A DNA stretch of 64,000 bases, from contig NZ_JAEKJT010000009.1 in the NCBI RefSeq assembly GCF_017303055.1, positions 62,001 through 126,000 of the forward strand, in the 5' to 3' direction. Shown piece after piece: positions 1 through 9,084 of the stretch. Under the pieces are notes generated by a model, which worked only from the letters and a program-made list of their open reading frames with translations, made no database searches and was not told where the DNA came from. The first letter of the stretch is position 1. Every line of letters starts with the position of its first letter. Made by a program: the position numbers and the translations under genes. Source of the DNA: Halomonas litopenaei. GTDB taxonomy: Bacteria > Pseudomonadota > Gammaproteobacteria > Pseudomonadales > Halomonadaceae.

Positions 1-86
1 AGATCAGTCTGATGCACGCCCGACTGTTCTTGGCCATGTGGCCACGCCTGCCACGCCTGCTGCGACGTCATTGGAGGCAGCCATGA
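1..86 (+). CDS. 3' end of an upstream aryl polyene cluster gene (partial)
   Basis: The frame is open from the left edge and ends with TGA at 84-86. The 27 visible residues are basic and hydrophobic (a run MWPRLPRLLRRHW near the end). The stop overlaps the start of the next gene as ATGA, which is how nearly every gene of this cluster is joined, so the frame is very likely real. In aryl polyene clusters the gene before the acyltransferase is often a family 2 glycosyltransferase. That assignment is only by position, because no catalytic region is visible. Confidence 0.6.
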   Translation, partial: ISLMHARLFLAMWPRLPRLLRRHWRQP

Positions 87-1039
87 GCCTCGGCCTCAAG
101 CGCCAGCGCCACTGGGCCACCATTGGCGAGCGCGGCACCCTGGGCGGAATGCTGTTCATGGTGTGGCTCAGACGCTTCGGCGACTGGCCCTTTCAGCTCG
201 TGCTGTGGCCGGTCATCCTGTGGTACTACCTGACGCACCGCACGGCCAGGCGAGCCTCCCAGGACTATCTCTCACGCCTTGATCCCCCCTTGGCAGGACA
301 CCCTGTGCGACTGCGGGCACGCAGTGTTCGGCATTTCCTGTGCTTTGGCCGCTCGCTCATGGACAAGGTCGCCGCCTGGAACGGCGAGTATCCTCCGTCA
401 AGGCTCTCGGGGGCCGGCGTCAGCCACTTCACCAAAGCAGTCGATGAAGGACAGGGCGGGCTCATTGTGGTCGCTCACCACGGCAATCTCGATATCGTCA
501 ACGCCTTGAGCGAATGCCATCCGGCGCTGGACCTGATCGTCATCATGCACACGCCCAACGCCCGCAAGTTCAATGCGCTGCTGGAGCGCGCCACCGGACG
601 ACGCCGACCCGAGATCCTTGAGGTCAACGAGATTTCGCCGTCCAGCGCTCAGCGTCTGGATGCACGTATCCGTGCAGGGGGCTTTGTGGTCATCGCAGCC
701 GACCGTGTTCCGCCCCGCCAGGGGCGTACCCGTGAGCTCGACTTTCTCGATGCCAAGGCGCCTTTCCCGGAAGGCCCCTTCCTGCTCGCCAGCCTGCTCC
801 GCTGCCGGGTCTACCGGCTAGCCTGCGTGCGCCAGAGCGACGGTTTCCTGGTCGATTTCGATCTGCTCGACGATGCCAGCCAGGTGGGACGTCGAGAGCG
901 TGCCGCCTGGATTTCTGCCGCCATGCAGCGCCACTGCAGCGACCTGGCCTGGCGCGTCCAACGCCATCCGTTGCAATGGTTCAACTTTTTCCCTTTCTGG
1001 ACTGCCGACGAGACCAATGACCATGTCCCACCCCGCTGA
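83..1039 (+). CDS. LpxL/HtrB-family lysophospholipid-type acyltransferase of the aryl polyene cluster
   Basis: The predicted protein has 318 residues, the normal size for the lipid A biosynthesis acyltransferase family. An N-terminal hydrophobic segment (FQLVLWPVILWYYL) would anchor it at the inner membrane. The motif VVAHHGNLDIVNAL has the histidine and acidic residue expected of the active site, and AADRVPPRQGR and FFPFW are typical of the family. In APE clusters this enzyme is thought to help attach the polyene to a lipid carrier. The start is placed at ATG 83 because it overlaps the upstream stop as ATGA. A GTG at 38 in the same frame would add 15 residues rich in Ala, Thr and Pro and is less likely. 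Confidence 0.85.
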   Translation: MSLGLKRQRHWATIGERGTLGGMLFMVWLRRFGDWPFQLVLWPVILWYYLTHRTARRASQDYLSRLDPPLAGHPVRLRARSVRHFLCFGRSLMDKVAAWNGEYPPSRLSGAGVSHFTKAVDEGQGGLIVVAHHGNLDIVNALSECHPALDLIVIMHTPNARKFNALLERATGRRRPEILEVNEISPSSAQRLDARIRAGGFVVIAADRVPPRQGRTRELDFLDAKAPFPEGPFLLASLLRCRVYRLACVRQSDGFLVDFDLLDDASQVGRRERAAWISAAMQRHCSDLAWRVQRHPLQWFNFFPFWTADETNDHVPPR

Positions 1040-2576
1040 GTCGACTGCCCCCTTGGTCCTGGATGGCGCAGCCCTGACGCTGGAAGATGTTCTCGCCGTC
1101 GCTCAGCGCCGCCGTGGCATCGTGCTGTCGCCGTGCCCTGAATTTCGCGCCCGCATCGAGCGTGGACAGCGTTTTCTCGCGCAACTGCTGGAAGAAGACG
1201 GTGTGGTCTACGGCGTCACCACCGGCTACGGCGACGCCTGCACCCGGCCGGTGGCCCACGACGACATCGATGACTTGCCGCGCCAGCTATATACCTTTCA
1301 TGGCTGCGGCATGGGCCAGACACTCGATGCCGAGGCGGCCAGGGCCGTGGTACTGGTGCGACTGGTATCCCTTTGCCAGGGCGTGTCGGGGGTCAGTGTC
1401 GAGCTGCTGGAGCGCCTCTCATGGTTGCTGGAACATGATGTGCTTCCGCTGATCCCCGAGGAGGGCTCCGTCGGCGCCAGCGGCGACCTGACACCGCTGT
1501 CTTACTTGGCGGCGGTACTGTGCGGCGAGCGCGAGGTCATCGACAACGGCGTCCAGCGTCCCGCCGCCGAGGCCCTTGCCGAGCGTGGACTGGCCCCTTA
1601 TCGGCTCAAGCCCAAGGAAGGCCTCGCGCTGATGAATGGCACGGCGGTCATGACCGCACTGGGGTGCCTGGCCTTCGCCCGTTGCGCCTATCTGGCGCAA
1701 CTCTCGACACGCATTACCGCGTTATCGGTCCAGGCGCTGGACGGCAATCCCTATCACTTCGACGCCGACCTGTTCGCGGCCAAGCCGCACCCAGGCCAGC
1801 AGGAGGTGGCCGCAAGGCTGCGCCTGGATCTACATGCACCGCGCACACCACGAAACTCACCGCGCCTGCAGGATCGCTACTCGACCCGCTGCGCGCCCCA
1901 TGTGATCGGCGTGGTCGAGGATGCCCTGCCCTGGTGGCGCCAGTTTCTGACCAATGAATTGAACAGCGCCAACGACAACCCGCTTGTCGACGCCAGTGTA
2001 GGAAAGGTCATGCACGGGGGGCATTTCTACGGTGGCCACGTGGCCTTTGTCATGGACAGCCTGAAGCAGGCCACCGCTAACCTTGCCGACCTTCTTGATC
2101 GCCAGCTGGCCCTGCTGGTGGACAGCCGCTACAACCACGGTCTGCCGAGCAACCTGAGCGGCGCCAGCGCCTCAAGGCTGGCCCTCAATCATGGCTACAA
2201 GGCCGTACAGATAGGTGCCTCGGCCTGGACCGCTGAAGCGCTCAAGCTGACCATGCCCGCCAGCGTCTTTTCACGCTCCACCGAGTGCCACAACCAGGAC
2301 AAGGTCAGCATGGGCACCATCGCTGCCCGGGATGCACTGCGCATCCTGACCCTGGTGGAACAGGTCGCCGCTGCGACCCTGCATGCAGCAGCACAGGGAG
2401 TCGAGCTACGCAGTCGTGTTGGCAACACCAGCGCCATCCCGGAGCGGCTGTCGGCTTTCCTGGATGAACTGCGCCGTGATATCGCACCGCTGGAGGAGGA
2501 CCGCGCCCTGGACACCGACCTCAACCATCTGTGTACGCTGATACGCCGCCGCCATTGGAGCCTGTATGACGCCTGA
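1017..2576 (+). CDS. Aromatic amino acid ammonia-lyase (HAL/PAL/TAL family)
   Basis: The protein has about 519 residues, the usual length for bacterial histidine/aromatic ammonia-lyases. SVGASGDLTPLSYL contains the Ala-Ser-Gly triad (about residues 154-156) that forms the MIO cofactor, and YGVTTGYGD carries the conserved tyrosine region. At the substrate-selectivity pair the protein reads Phe-His (TFHGCG, about residues 94-95). As I recall the families, HAL has Ser-His, TAL His-Leu and PAL Phe-Leu. In APE clusters such a lyase could supply an aryl acrylate starter from Tyr or Phe. That role is inferred. Start codons at 1017 and 1023 are both possible; both overlap the end of the acyltransferase gene. 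Its end overlaps the thioesterase gene by 11 bases. Confidence 0.88.
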   Translation: MTMSHPAESTAPLVLDGAALTLEDVLAVAQRRRGIVLSPCPEFRARIERGQRFLAQLLEEDGVVYGVTTGYGDACTRPVAHDDIDDLPRQLYTFHGCGMGQTLDAEAARAVVLVRLVSLCQGVSGVSVELLERLSWLLEHDVLPLIPEEGSVGASGDLTPLSYLAAVLCGEREVIDNGVQRPAAEALAERGLAPYRLKPKEGLALMNGTAVMTALGCLAFARCAYLAQLSTRITALSVQALDGNPYHFDADLFAAKPHPGQQEVAARLRLDLHAPRTPRNSPRLQDRYSTRCAPHVIGVVEDALPWWRQFLTNELNSANDNPLVDASVGKVMHGGHFYGGHVAFVMDSLKQATANLADLLDRQLALLVDSRYNHGLPSNLSGASASRLALNHGYKAVQIGASAWTAEALKLTMPASVFSRSTECHNQDKVSMGTIAARDALRILTLVEQVAAATLHAAAQGVELRSRVGNTSAIPERLSAFLDELRRDIAPLEEDRALDTDLNHLCTLIRRRHWSLYDA

Positions 2577-3006
2577 TGCTCGCCCCCTGCCCAGGGCCAG
2601 TGTGGCCCTTGAGGTCCCGTTCCACGACGTCGACATGATGGAGGTCGCCTGGCACGGGCACTATGTGCGCTATCTCGAGATTGCCCGCTGCCGTCTGCTC
2701 GACGCCATCGACTACAACTACCCGCAGATGAAGGCGTCCGGCTTCGCCTGGCCCATCATCGATCTGAGGCTGCGCTACGCCGCCCCGGCACGCTTCGGTC
2801 AACACCTGAACGTCGAGGCTCGACTCAGCGAGTGGGAACATCGTCTCAAGATCGACTACACCATTCGCTGCGCCGAGACCGCCAAACGCCTGACCCGAGC
2901 CTGGTCAGTGCAGGTCGCGGTAGGGCTTGGCGATGGCGAAATGCGCCTGGCGTCACCGCCCGTTCTGAGCGAGCGGATCCTTGCCTGGCAAGAGGCACAG
3001 TCATGA
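2566..3006 (+). CDS. 4HBT-type hotdog acyl thioesterase
   Basis: This 146-residue protein has the hotdog signature FHDVDMMEVAWHGHYVRYLE near residue 20, with the Asp and the N-x-x-H-like WHGHYV segment seen in YbgC/4-hydroxybenzoyl-CoA thioesterases. Length and motif position fit a single-domain thioesterase. In the APE cluster it is likely to release or edit acyl chains on the acyl carrier proteins. The start lies inside the ammonia-lyase gene and the stop overlaps the next start as ATGA, so translation is probably coupled. Confidence 0.88.
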   Translation: MTPDARPLPRASVALEVPFHDVDMMEVAWHGHYVRYLEIARCRLLDAIDYNYPQMKASGFAWPIIDLRLRYAAPARFGQHLNVEARLSEWEHRLKIDYTIRCAETAKRLTRAWSVQVAVGLGDGEMRLASPPVLSERILAWQEAQS

Positions 3007-3608
3007 ACCGAAAGACCCAGGCCGAACCCCATGGTGGCAGGTTCCTGGCTGGCATAGCGTGGGCTAAAGCGACGTCCCGGCTGACGGTGCTGATGCTCGC
3101 AACCAGCGCCAGCGCGATCGCTGCGCCACCCGACCTGACGCAGCTCAGCCGCCATTTGAGCCAGGACCCACCCGCCTGCGTCAGCTTTGATCAGCGGCGT
3201 TGGATGGCGGATCTTGAGACGGAGCTACCGAGCACCGGTTATTTCCGTCGCCAGTCAACGGGGCTGGTCTGGCAGACACTGACACCGATTCAGGACAGGC
3301 TGGTGCTATCTGCCGAAAACCCGGACCTGGCGACGGGCATGAAGGCCCTGCTGCCCGTCCTGACAGGCCTTTTCGACGGCAACTGGACAGCCCTGGAGCA
3401 ACACTTCAGCGTGACGCTGTCCGGGCGCCTCGACGCCTGGCAGGCCACCTTGTCACCCAAGGACGCCGCCATCGCGGAGCGCCTTGAGTCCATAGCGCTG
3501 AAGGGCGACGAGCTGGTGTCCTCACTGGTCGTCCGCTTCACCGACGGAGACCGCCTCAGCCTGGCCCTGTCGCCGCTACCCTGCCCGCCGCGAGCACCCG
3601 GAGCATGA
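3003..3608 (+). CDS. LolA-like outer membrane lipoprotein carrier protein
   Basis: The protein has 201 residues and a signal peptide (hydrophobic LTVLMLATSASAIAAP, cleavage near AIA-AP at about residue 39). The remainder has the size and pattern of the LolA-related proteins that accompany MMPL exporters in aryl polyene clusters. It would act in the periplasm, shuttling the lipid-linked pigment or assisting the exporter; this is inferred from cluster position. The start at 3003 overlaps the thioesterase stop as ATGA. A longer in-frame reading from 2832 would lie entirely within the thioesterase gene and bury the signal peptide. Confidence 0.78.
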   Translation: MNRKTQAEPHGGRFLAGIAWAKATSRLTVLMLATSASAIAAPPDLTQLSRHLSQDPPACVSFDQRRWMADLETELPSTGYFRRQSTGLVWQTLTPIQDRLVLSAENPDLATGMKALLPVLTGLFDGNWTALEQHFSVTLSGRLDAWQATLSPKDAAIAERLESIALKGDELVSSLVVRFTDGDRLSLALSPLPCPPRAPGA

Positions 3609-5959
3609 GCACTTCGCGCGCCCCTTCCCGGGGCCTCAGCGCCGCCGCACTGCTGCGCAGGGGCTGGGGACTGGTCCTGCTGGCCTGCGTCATCCTGCTG
3701 GCGCTGCAGGTACTGCGAGGGGGAGCGCTGGATACGCGCATTACCGCACTGCTGCCTGATTCACCGCAAGGACAGCTGATCAGTGCGGCCGACCAGCGTC
3801 TCTCCACCATCTTCGAGCGACGTTTCGTGCTGCTGGTGAACGGCTCGTCGCCGGCGGCGCAGGCGACGGCTGTCGAGCAGCTTCGCCACGCACTGACGGA
3901 TAGCGGCATCGTCGCGACCCTCGATAGCCAATCGCCACCAAGGCCCGACCAAAGCCTGTCAGCCTACCGCTATCGACTGCTAACTGACGCCCTGGCCGAT
4001 GCTGACGCCGAAGCGTGGCGTCAGCGCGGCCTCACGCGGCTCTTCACTCCAGGCCTCGACGCCAATCTGGCGCAGGACCCATTCGGCTTGCTCGACGCCT
4101 GGCTGCAGTCCCGCTTCCAGGGCCCGGTCAGCTGGCGCCCCGGAGGCCCGGTGGTGATCACCGACCAGGCCGAATGGAGCCTGATCAGTGGTACCTTGAC
4201 GGACAGCCCCTACGCCATGGATCTACAGCACCGCCTGGCTGCAGTGCTCGAAGGTGCTCACCAGGCACACCCCGAGCTGACCATCCTGCGAGCGGGTCTG
4301 GTGTTTCACGCCGCCGCCGGCGCCCAGCAGGCCAGTCAGGAGATCGCGACCATCGGCCTCGGTTCGCTGCTCGGCATCCTGGCGCTGCTGGCACTGGTCT
4401 TTCGGCGGCCCCGAGCGATTGCCCTGCTGCTGCTGCCGGTGGCCACCGGACTGCTCTTTGCCAGCGCCCTGACCTGGCTGATCTTCGATACACTCAACCT
4501 GATCACCCTGGCCTTCGGTGCCAGCCTGATCGGGCTTTCCGTCGACTACGCCTTGCACCTGCAGTGCGCCCGCCAGCTCAACCCTCAGCGTCCGTTATGC
4601 CAGCTCTGGCCAGGACTCGCGCTGGGCCTGGGCTCCAGCCTATGCGCTTATCTGGTACAACTGGCCACCCCGTTGCCGGGCCTGCGCCAGATGGCCACCT
4701 TCACCGCCTTGGGACTCATCGGCGCCTGGCTGAGCGTGCGCCTGTGGCTCCCCTGTGTCCCGGTCCAGCCGCATCCGGCCACCGCGGCCATCGCCCTGCG
4801 ACTTGACCGGTGGCGCCCGCGTACCCACTCCCGCTGGAAGTATCTATTGCTGGTGCTGCTGCTGGCAGCTGCCGCCGCACTAGCGCTGACCAGGGGCAGC
4901 ACCAGTCATGACCTGCGACAGCTCAACCCGTCACCGGCAGCGTTGATCAACGAGCAGCAGCGCGTACAAGCTCTGCTTGAGCGTCCCGCCAGCTTCCGCT
5001 ATCTGCTCGTCACCGCCACCTCGACCGACGCACTGCTGACGCGCCTGGACCAACTCAGCGAACCGCTCGCCAGGCTGCAGCGGCAGGGCCACCTGTCGTC
5101 TTTCCGCCATCTTGCCCAGACAGTGCCCCCGGCTAGCGCTCAGGACAACGCCCTGGCCCAGGTGCAAGAGCGCTATGCCGAGGCCTTGCCAGAACTGCTG
5201 ACCGCGGCCGGATTACCGGGCGCGCTCCAGGATCGAGTACGCCAACGCCTGGACGACGTGCCCATCCTGACGCCCAGCGCCTGGCTGGCAACTTCCGCCG
5301 GAGAAGCCGACCGTGCGCTCTGGCTCGACGGTCTCGACTCACCCGCCGCGCTGATCATGCTGGGTGATGTCGACGCCAGTGCGACTACCGCTCTGCACCA
5401 GCTCGCCGAGGCAGAGGACGTGATCTACCGCGACCGTGTCGCCGCACTCTCGCAGCAGCTCGCCTTGCTCAGCGCCGAGCTGGTGCGCTGGCTGGCAGTG
5501 GCGCTGGCGCTGCTGATACTGGTGTTCGGCGTACGCTATCGCCGCAACGTCTGGCGCGCCCTGCTGCCCCCCGTGGGCGCAGTGTTGATCACCCTGGGAA
5601 TCTTTGCGCTGCACCAGACACCGCTGACGCTGTTCCACCTGCTGGGACTACTGCTGGTGCTCGGGATCGGGCTGGATGCGGGAATCTTCAGCACTGAACA
5701 CCGAGAGGATCCTGGCGCCTGGTTAGCCATCAGCCTGTCCTGCGCCTCGAGTCTCCTGGCCTTTGGCTTGCTGGCATTCAGTGCAACGCCAGCCCTGCAT
5801 TTTCTCGGGCAGACCTGCCTGATTGGACTGATCGCCGCCTGGTGCCTGGTCCCCTTGGCCCGAGGCGCAAGAGCACGCGCCGACGATGCCTTTCATCATG
5901 GTGTCGCAGGAGGCGACGCCCACGAACCGGAGAACGCATCCCATGGAAGAACGACCTGA
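3605..5959 (+). CDS. MMPL/RND-family exporter of the aryl polyene cluster
   Basis: This 784-residue inner membrane protein has two repeats, each with a first transmembrane helix, a large periplasmic loop and a bundle of helices. Hydrophobic stretches occur near residues 17-35, 245-370, 415-430 and 620-760. The motif GASLIGLSVDYALHL in the first half and GIGLDAGIFS in the second match the conserved helix-4 motif of MMPL proteins. It probably moves the pigment lipid across or out of the inner membrane with the preceding LolA-like carrier. It overlaps both neighbours (ATGA at the start; 17 bases at the end). Confidence 0.88.
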   Translation: MSTSRAPSRGLSAAALLRRGWGLVLLACVILLALQVLRGGALDTRITALLPDSPQGQLISAADQRLSTIFERRFVLLVNGSSPAAQATAVEQLRHALTDSGIVATLDSQSPPRPDQSLSAYRYRLLTDALADADAEAWRQRGLTRLFTPGLDANLAQDPFGLLDAWLQSRFQGPVSWRPGGPVVITDQAEWSLISGTLTDSPYAMDLQHRLAAVLEGAHQAHPELTILRAGLVFHAAAGAQQASQEIATIGLGSLLGILALLALVFRRPRAIALLLLPVATGLLFASALTWLIFDTLNLITLAFGASLIGLSVDYALHLQCARQLNPQRPLCQLWPGLALGLGSSLCAYLVQLATPLPGLRQMATFTALGLIGAWLSVRLWLPCVPVQPHPATAAIALRLDRWRPRTHSRWKYLLLVLLLAAAAALALTRGSTSHDLRQLNPSPAALINEQQRVQALLERPASFRYLLVTATSTDALLTRLDQLSEPLARLQRQGHLSSFRHLAQTVPPASAQDNALAQVQERYAEALPELLTAAGLPGALQDRVRQRLDDVPILTPSAWLATSAGEADRALWLDGLDSPAALIMLGDVDASATTALHQLAEAEDVIYRDRVAALSQQLALLSAELVRWLAVALALLILVFGVRYRRNVWRALLPPVGAVLITLGIFALHQTPLTLFHLLGLLLVLGIGLDAGIFSTEHREDPGAWLAISLSCASSLLAFGLLAFSATPALHFLGQTCLIGLIAAWCLVPLARGARARADDAFHHGVAGGDAHEPENASHGRTT

Positions 5960-7196
5960 AACCGACATCGCCATCATCGGTGCTGGACCCTCCGGTGCGG
6001 CAGCGGCCGCCTGGCTGGCTCGCAAGGGCTATTCGGTCAGGGTGCTGGAGCGCACCCATTTTCCGCGTTTCGTGATCGGCGAGAGCCTGCTGCCCCAGTG
6101 CATGGTTCACCTGGACCGCTGCGGTCTGCTCGACGCCGCCAAGGCGGGTGCCTATCAAGCCAAGAATGGTGCCGCCTTCTGTCGTGGTGAGGACTATGCC
6201 GCCATCGACTTCCGGGACAAGTTCAGTCAAGGGCCTGGCACTACCTGGCAAGTGCCGCGGGAAGACTTCGACCGGCGCCTGATCGAGGGTGCCCAAGCCG
6301 CAGGGGCCCGGGTTGACTTCGGTGTCAGCGTCACTGGCTTTCACGCGGATGCGATCAGGCCACGGCTGAGCTGCGTCGACGACAGCGGTCAATCTTTCGA
6401 CGTGGATGCCCGCTTTGTGCTCGATGCCAGCGGCTATGGCCGTGTGCTGGCACGTCTCGAGGCGCTGGATCGCCCATCCGACCTCCCCCCACGCTGCGCC
6501 TTGTTTACCCATGTCGAGGACCATATTGATCCGGCGCTCCACGACCGTGAGAAGATCCTGATTGGCGTTCACCCCGAACACGCTGGAGTCTGGTACTGGC
6601 TGATACCGTTTCGTGATGGACGCGCATCGGTGGGCGTCGTCGCAAGTCCTGAACAGCTTGCACAGGCAGGTGACAACGACGAGCAGCGACTGTGGTCGAT
6701 GCTGGCACAGGAGCCCCGCTACGCGCGGCTGCTCAAGGCAGCAACCGCCACACGCGAGGTCCAGCGAATCAGCGGCTACTCCGCCGACATTCGCCGCCTG
6801 CACGGTCCGGGCTTTGCCATTCTTGGCAACGCGGGGGAGTTTCTCGACCCGGTGTTTTCTTCCGGTGTCACCATCGCCCTGGACTCCGCCCTGCGCGCGG
6901 CGCCCCTTGTCGCACGCCAGCTGGAGGGCGAGACGATCGACTGGCAGCGTGAGTTTGAACACCCCTTGCGCCAGGGGGTGGCCACCTTCCGCGAGTTCGT
7001 CGACGCCTGGTACGACGGCCGCTTGCCTCGCGTCATCTTCCATCCCGACCAGCAGCCCCGGGTCCGCCAGATGATTGCCTCGGTCCTGGCCGGTTACGCG
7101 TGGGATACTGACAACCCCTTCGTGGCCGCCAGTCGCCGACGCCTCACGAGTCTTGCCGAACGCTGCAAGCTGGACAGCGAGGCGGCGATACCGTGA
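5943..7196 (+). CDS. FAD-dependent oxidoreductase, tryptophan-halogenase-like
   Basis: The protein has 417 residues. An N-terminal Rossmann motif DIAIIGAGPSGAAAAAWLAR binds FAD; GESLLPQ and GVWYWLIPF follow, the latter resembling the Trp-x-Trp-x-Ile-Pro segment of flavin-dependent halogenases, and the second FAD motif GNAGEFLDPVFSSGV lies near residue 300. Such proteins are standard members of aryl polyene and xanthomonadin clusters, where they are proposed to modify the aryl head group. Whether it halogenates, hydroxylates or dehydrogenates cannot be told. The start at ATG 5943 puts the Rossmann motif at residue 8; ATG 5886 is an alternative that would overlap the exporter gene by 74 bases. 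Confidence 0.85.
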   Translation: MEERPETDIAIIGAGPSGAAAAAWLARKGYSVRVLERTHFPRFVIGESLLPQCMVHLDRCGLLDAAKAGAYQAKNGAAFCRGEDYAAIDFRDKFSQGPGTTWQVPREDFDRRLIEGAQAAGARVDFGVSVTGFHADAIRPRLSCVDDSGQSFDVDARFVLDASGYGRVLARLEALDRPSDLPPRCALFTHVEDHIDPALHDREKILIGVHPEHAGVWYWLIPFRDGRASVGVVASPEQLAQAGDNDEQRLWSMLAQEPRYARLLKAATATREVQRISGYSADIRRLHGPGFAILGNAGEFLDPVFSSGVTIALDSALRAAPLVARQLEGETIDWQREFEHPLRQGVATFREFVDAWYDGRLPRVIFHPDQQPRVRQMIASVLAGYAWDTDNPFVAASRRRLTSLAERCKLDSEAAIP

Positions 7197-7891
7197 GCCT
7201 GACGATCGTACCCACACCCCGCGCAAGGCAAGCCTGTTGCCCGAGCAAGCGGCCCCCCTTCGCCGAGCGAAAGAGACTGCGCGCGGCGCTGGGACGCTTG
7301 GGTCTTGTTGCTGCCCTGGGACTGCTATCACTGCTGGGCGGCTGCGCGCAGGGCCCCGGCATAGCGCCCATGCCGAGTCTCGACGGTCTGGAACCGGTCA
7401 GCGCTCAGACCCAGCGACTGACGTTCGTGCATCAGGGTGAGCGTCGAGAGCTTATCGGGGTACTACGCCATGATCATCGGCAGTTGCAGCTGGCCCTGCT
7501 TAGCCTGCAAGGCCAGCGACTGTTGACCCTGACGCAGGACGCCGAAGGGGCGCGCTTTGCACCAGGAGCCGTCTTTACCCCGCCGTTCAGCGCCGACTGG
7601 CTGGCCAGTCGCCTGAGCTTTAGCCTGTGGCCGCAACAGCGACTGCACGAGGCCTTTGCAGGTAGTGACTGGTCGCTGGTTCAGCAGGACAATGCACGCA
7701 GCATCTATTTTCGAGATCAGTTGGTCGTTGGCGTCAAGATGACGCCAGCCTGCCATGTGATTCATGATATCGAGGCCAACTACTGGCTTAGTGTCTCGAG
7801 GCTGGGATCCTCACCGGCTCCCGCTACCCGAACTCCCGACACAACAATCAACCACCGTGCAGCGACTGATTTACCATGCCCCTCGACGTGA
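7193..7891 (+). CDS. DUF3261 lipoprotein of the aryl polyene cluster
   Basis: This 232-residue protein starts with GTG at 7193, overlapping the previous stop as GTGA. A positively charged N-terminus is followed by a hydrophobic stretch ending in LLGGC, a lipobox, with the lipidated cysteine near residue 51. The unusually long basic leader could mean that the true start lies downstream, but no better in-frame start is visible. DUF3261 proteins are small outer-membrane-directed lipoproteins found almost only next to APE ketosynthases. Their function is unknown; a role in pigment transport to the outer membrane is a guess from localisation. Confidence 0.75.
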   Translation: MSLTIVPTPRARQACCPSKRPPFAERKRLRAALGRLGLVAALGLLSLLGGCAQGPGIAPMPSLDGLEPVSAQTQRLTFVHQGERRELIGVLRHDHRQLQLALLSLQGQRLLTLTQDAEGARFAPGAVFTPPFSADWLASRLSFSLWPQQRLHEAFAGSDWSLVQQDNARSIYFRDQLVVGVKMTPACHVIHDIEANYWLSVSRLGSSPAPATRTPDTTINHRAATDLPCPST

Positions 7892-9084
7892 CACCCACGC
7901 AGACATTCTGCCGACTCCATGCGCCGGCACTGGTCTGCCCGCTAGGGGATGATCTTGAGACCATCGCCTCGCGGCTGTTCAGCGGCACCCGTGGCCTTGT
8001 GCTCAGTGATGAGCACAGCCCTGGACGCCCACTATGGCTGGGCGCCGTGACGTCCCCCCTGCCGGATGATAGCGACTGGCCAGCGCGCCACCGTTCGCGC
8101 AACAACCGCTTGCTGGACGCCGCCTTCGAGCGACTCATCCCGCTGCTGGACGCCTATCTGGAGACACATCCACAGGCGCGCCTGGGTATCGTGCTGGGCA
8201 CCAGCACCTCAGGCATCGGCGAAACCGAGCGCGCGGTCGCACAGCGCGCTGAAACGGGCCACTGGCCTGAAGACTTTCACTACGCTCGCCACGAGATCGG
8301 CGCGCCGTCCGACTTCCTGGCCTGGCGTATCGCCAACGCTCGGCCAAACGTCACTGTCGTCACTGCCTACACCCTCTCGACCGCCTGCACCTCCAGTGCC
8401 AAGGCCCTGACCAGCGCCAGGCGGATGCTCAAGGCGGGGCTTTGTGATGTCGTCATCGCAGGTGGCGCCGACAGTTTATGCGGCCTTACCGTAAACGGAT
8501 TTTCTGCCCTTGAGGCGGTCAGCAACCACCCCTGCCAGCCCTTCGCGGAGCAGCGTGACGGCATCAACCTGGGCGAGGGGGCTGCGCTGTTCCTGGTCAG
8601 CGGCGAGCCGGGTGGCATCCAGCTCAGTGGCTACGGGGAGACCAGCGATGCCCACCACATTTCTGCGCCGCGGCCCGACGGTGAGGGAGCCCTGAATGCC
8701 ATGCAAGCCGCTCTGGAGATGGCAGGCCTCACACCGGCCGACATCGACTATCTGAACCTCCATGGCACCGCGACCCGACAGAACGATGCCATGGAGTCCC
8801 GCGCCGTGAGCCAGGCCTTTCCCGCAGGGGTTGCCTGTGGCTCGACCAAGAGCCTGACCGGCCACACCCTGGGCGCTTGCGGCGCTCTCGAAGCGGCCTT
8901 CTGCTGGCTCGCCATGCAGCATGACCGGTGCCCGCCTCACCTGGATGCCGCCGATCCGACGCTGCCGCAGCTAGCGCTATGCCAGGCACTGCCATCCGCT
9001 CACACCCGGGTTCGCCGCACGCTATCCAACGCCTTCGCCTTTGGCGGCAACAATATTTCTCTCGTGATGGAGCGTACGTCATGA
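7876..9084 (+). CDS. apeO: Beta-ketoacyl-ACP synthase (ApeO-type ketosynthase)
   Basis: The 402-residue ketosynthase keeps the full Cys-His-His triad: STACTSSAKAL, NLHGTATRQND and TKSLTGHTLGACGAL. It is therefore a catalytic KS and not a chain-length-factor-like subunit. In the E. coli aryl polyene system the last four genes encode KS, dehydratase, ketoreductase and KS (ApeO, P, Q, R); the same order is seen here, which is the reason for the symbol. ApeO works with a chain-length partner, ApeC, which would lie left of this window. It extends the polyene on an acyl carrier protein with malonyl units. It overlaps the previous gene by 16 bases. Confidence 0.85.
   Translation: MPLDVTPTQTFCRLHAPALVCPLGDDLETIASRLFSGTRGLVLSDEHSPGRPLWLGAVTSPLPDDSDWPARHRSRNNRLLDAAFERLIPLLDAYLETHPQARLGIVLGTSTSGIGETERAVAQRAETGHWPEDFHYARHEIGAPSDFLAWRIANARPNVTVVTAYTLSTACTSSAKALTSARRMLKAGLCDVVIAGGADSLCGLTVNGFSALEAVSNHPCQPFAEQRDGINLGEGAALFLVSGEPGGIQLSGYGETSDAHHISAPRPDGEGALNAMQAALEMAGLTPADIDYLNLHGTATRQNDAMESRAVSQAFPAGVACGSTKSLTGHTLGACGALEAAFCWLAMQHDRCPPHLDAADPTLPQLALCQALPSAHTRVRRTLSNAFAFGGNNISLVMERTS

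Noticed and set aside
873..1016. N-terminal extension of the ammonia-lyase
   Set aside because: It would overlap the acyltransferase gene by more than 160 bases and add residues absent from the family; starts at 1017 or 1023 fit better.
5778..7331. Long - strand open frame (517 codons) opposite the MMPL and FAD oxidoreductase genes
   Set aside because: It mirrors strongly supported + strand genes, has a biased GC-shadow composition, no family motif and no ribosome site.
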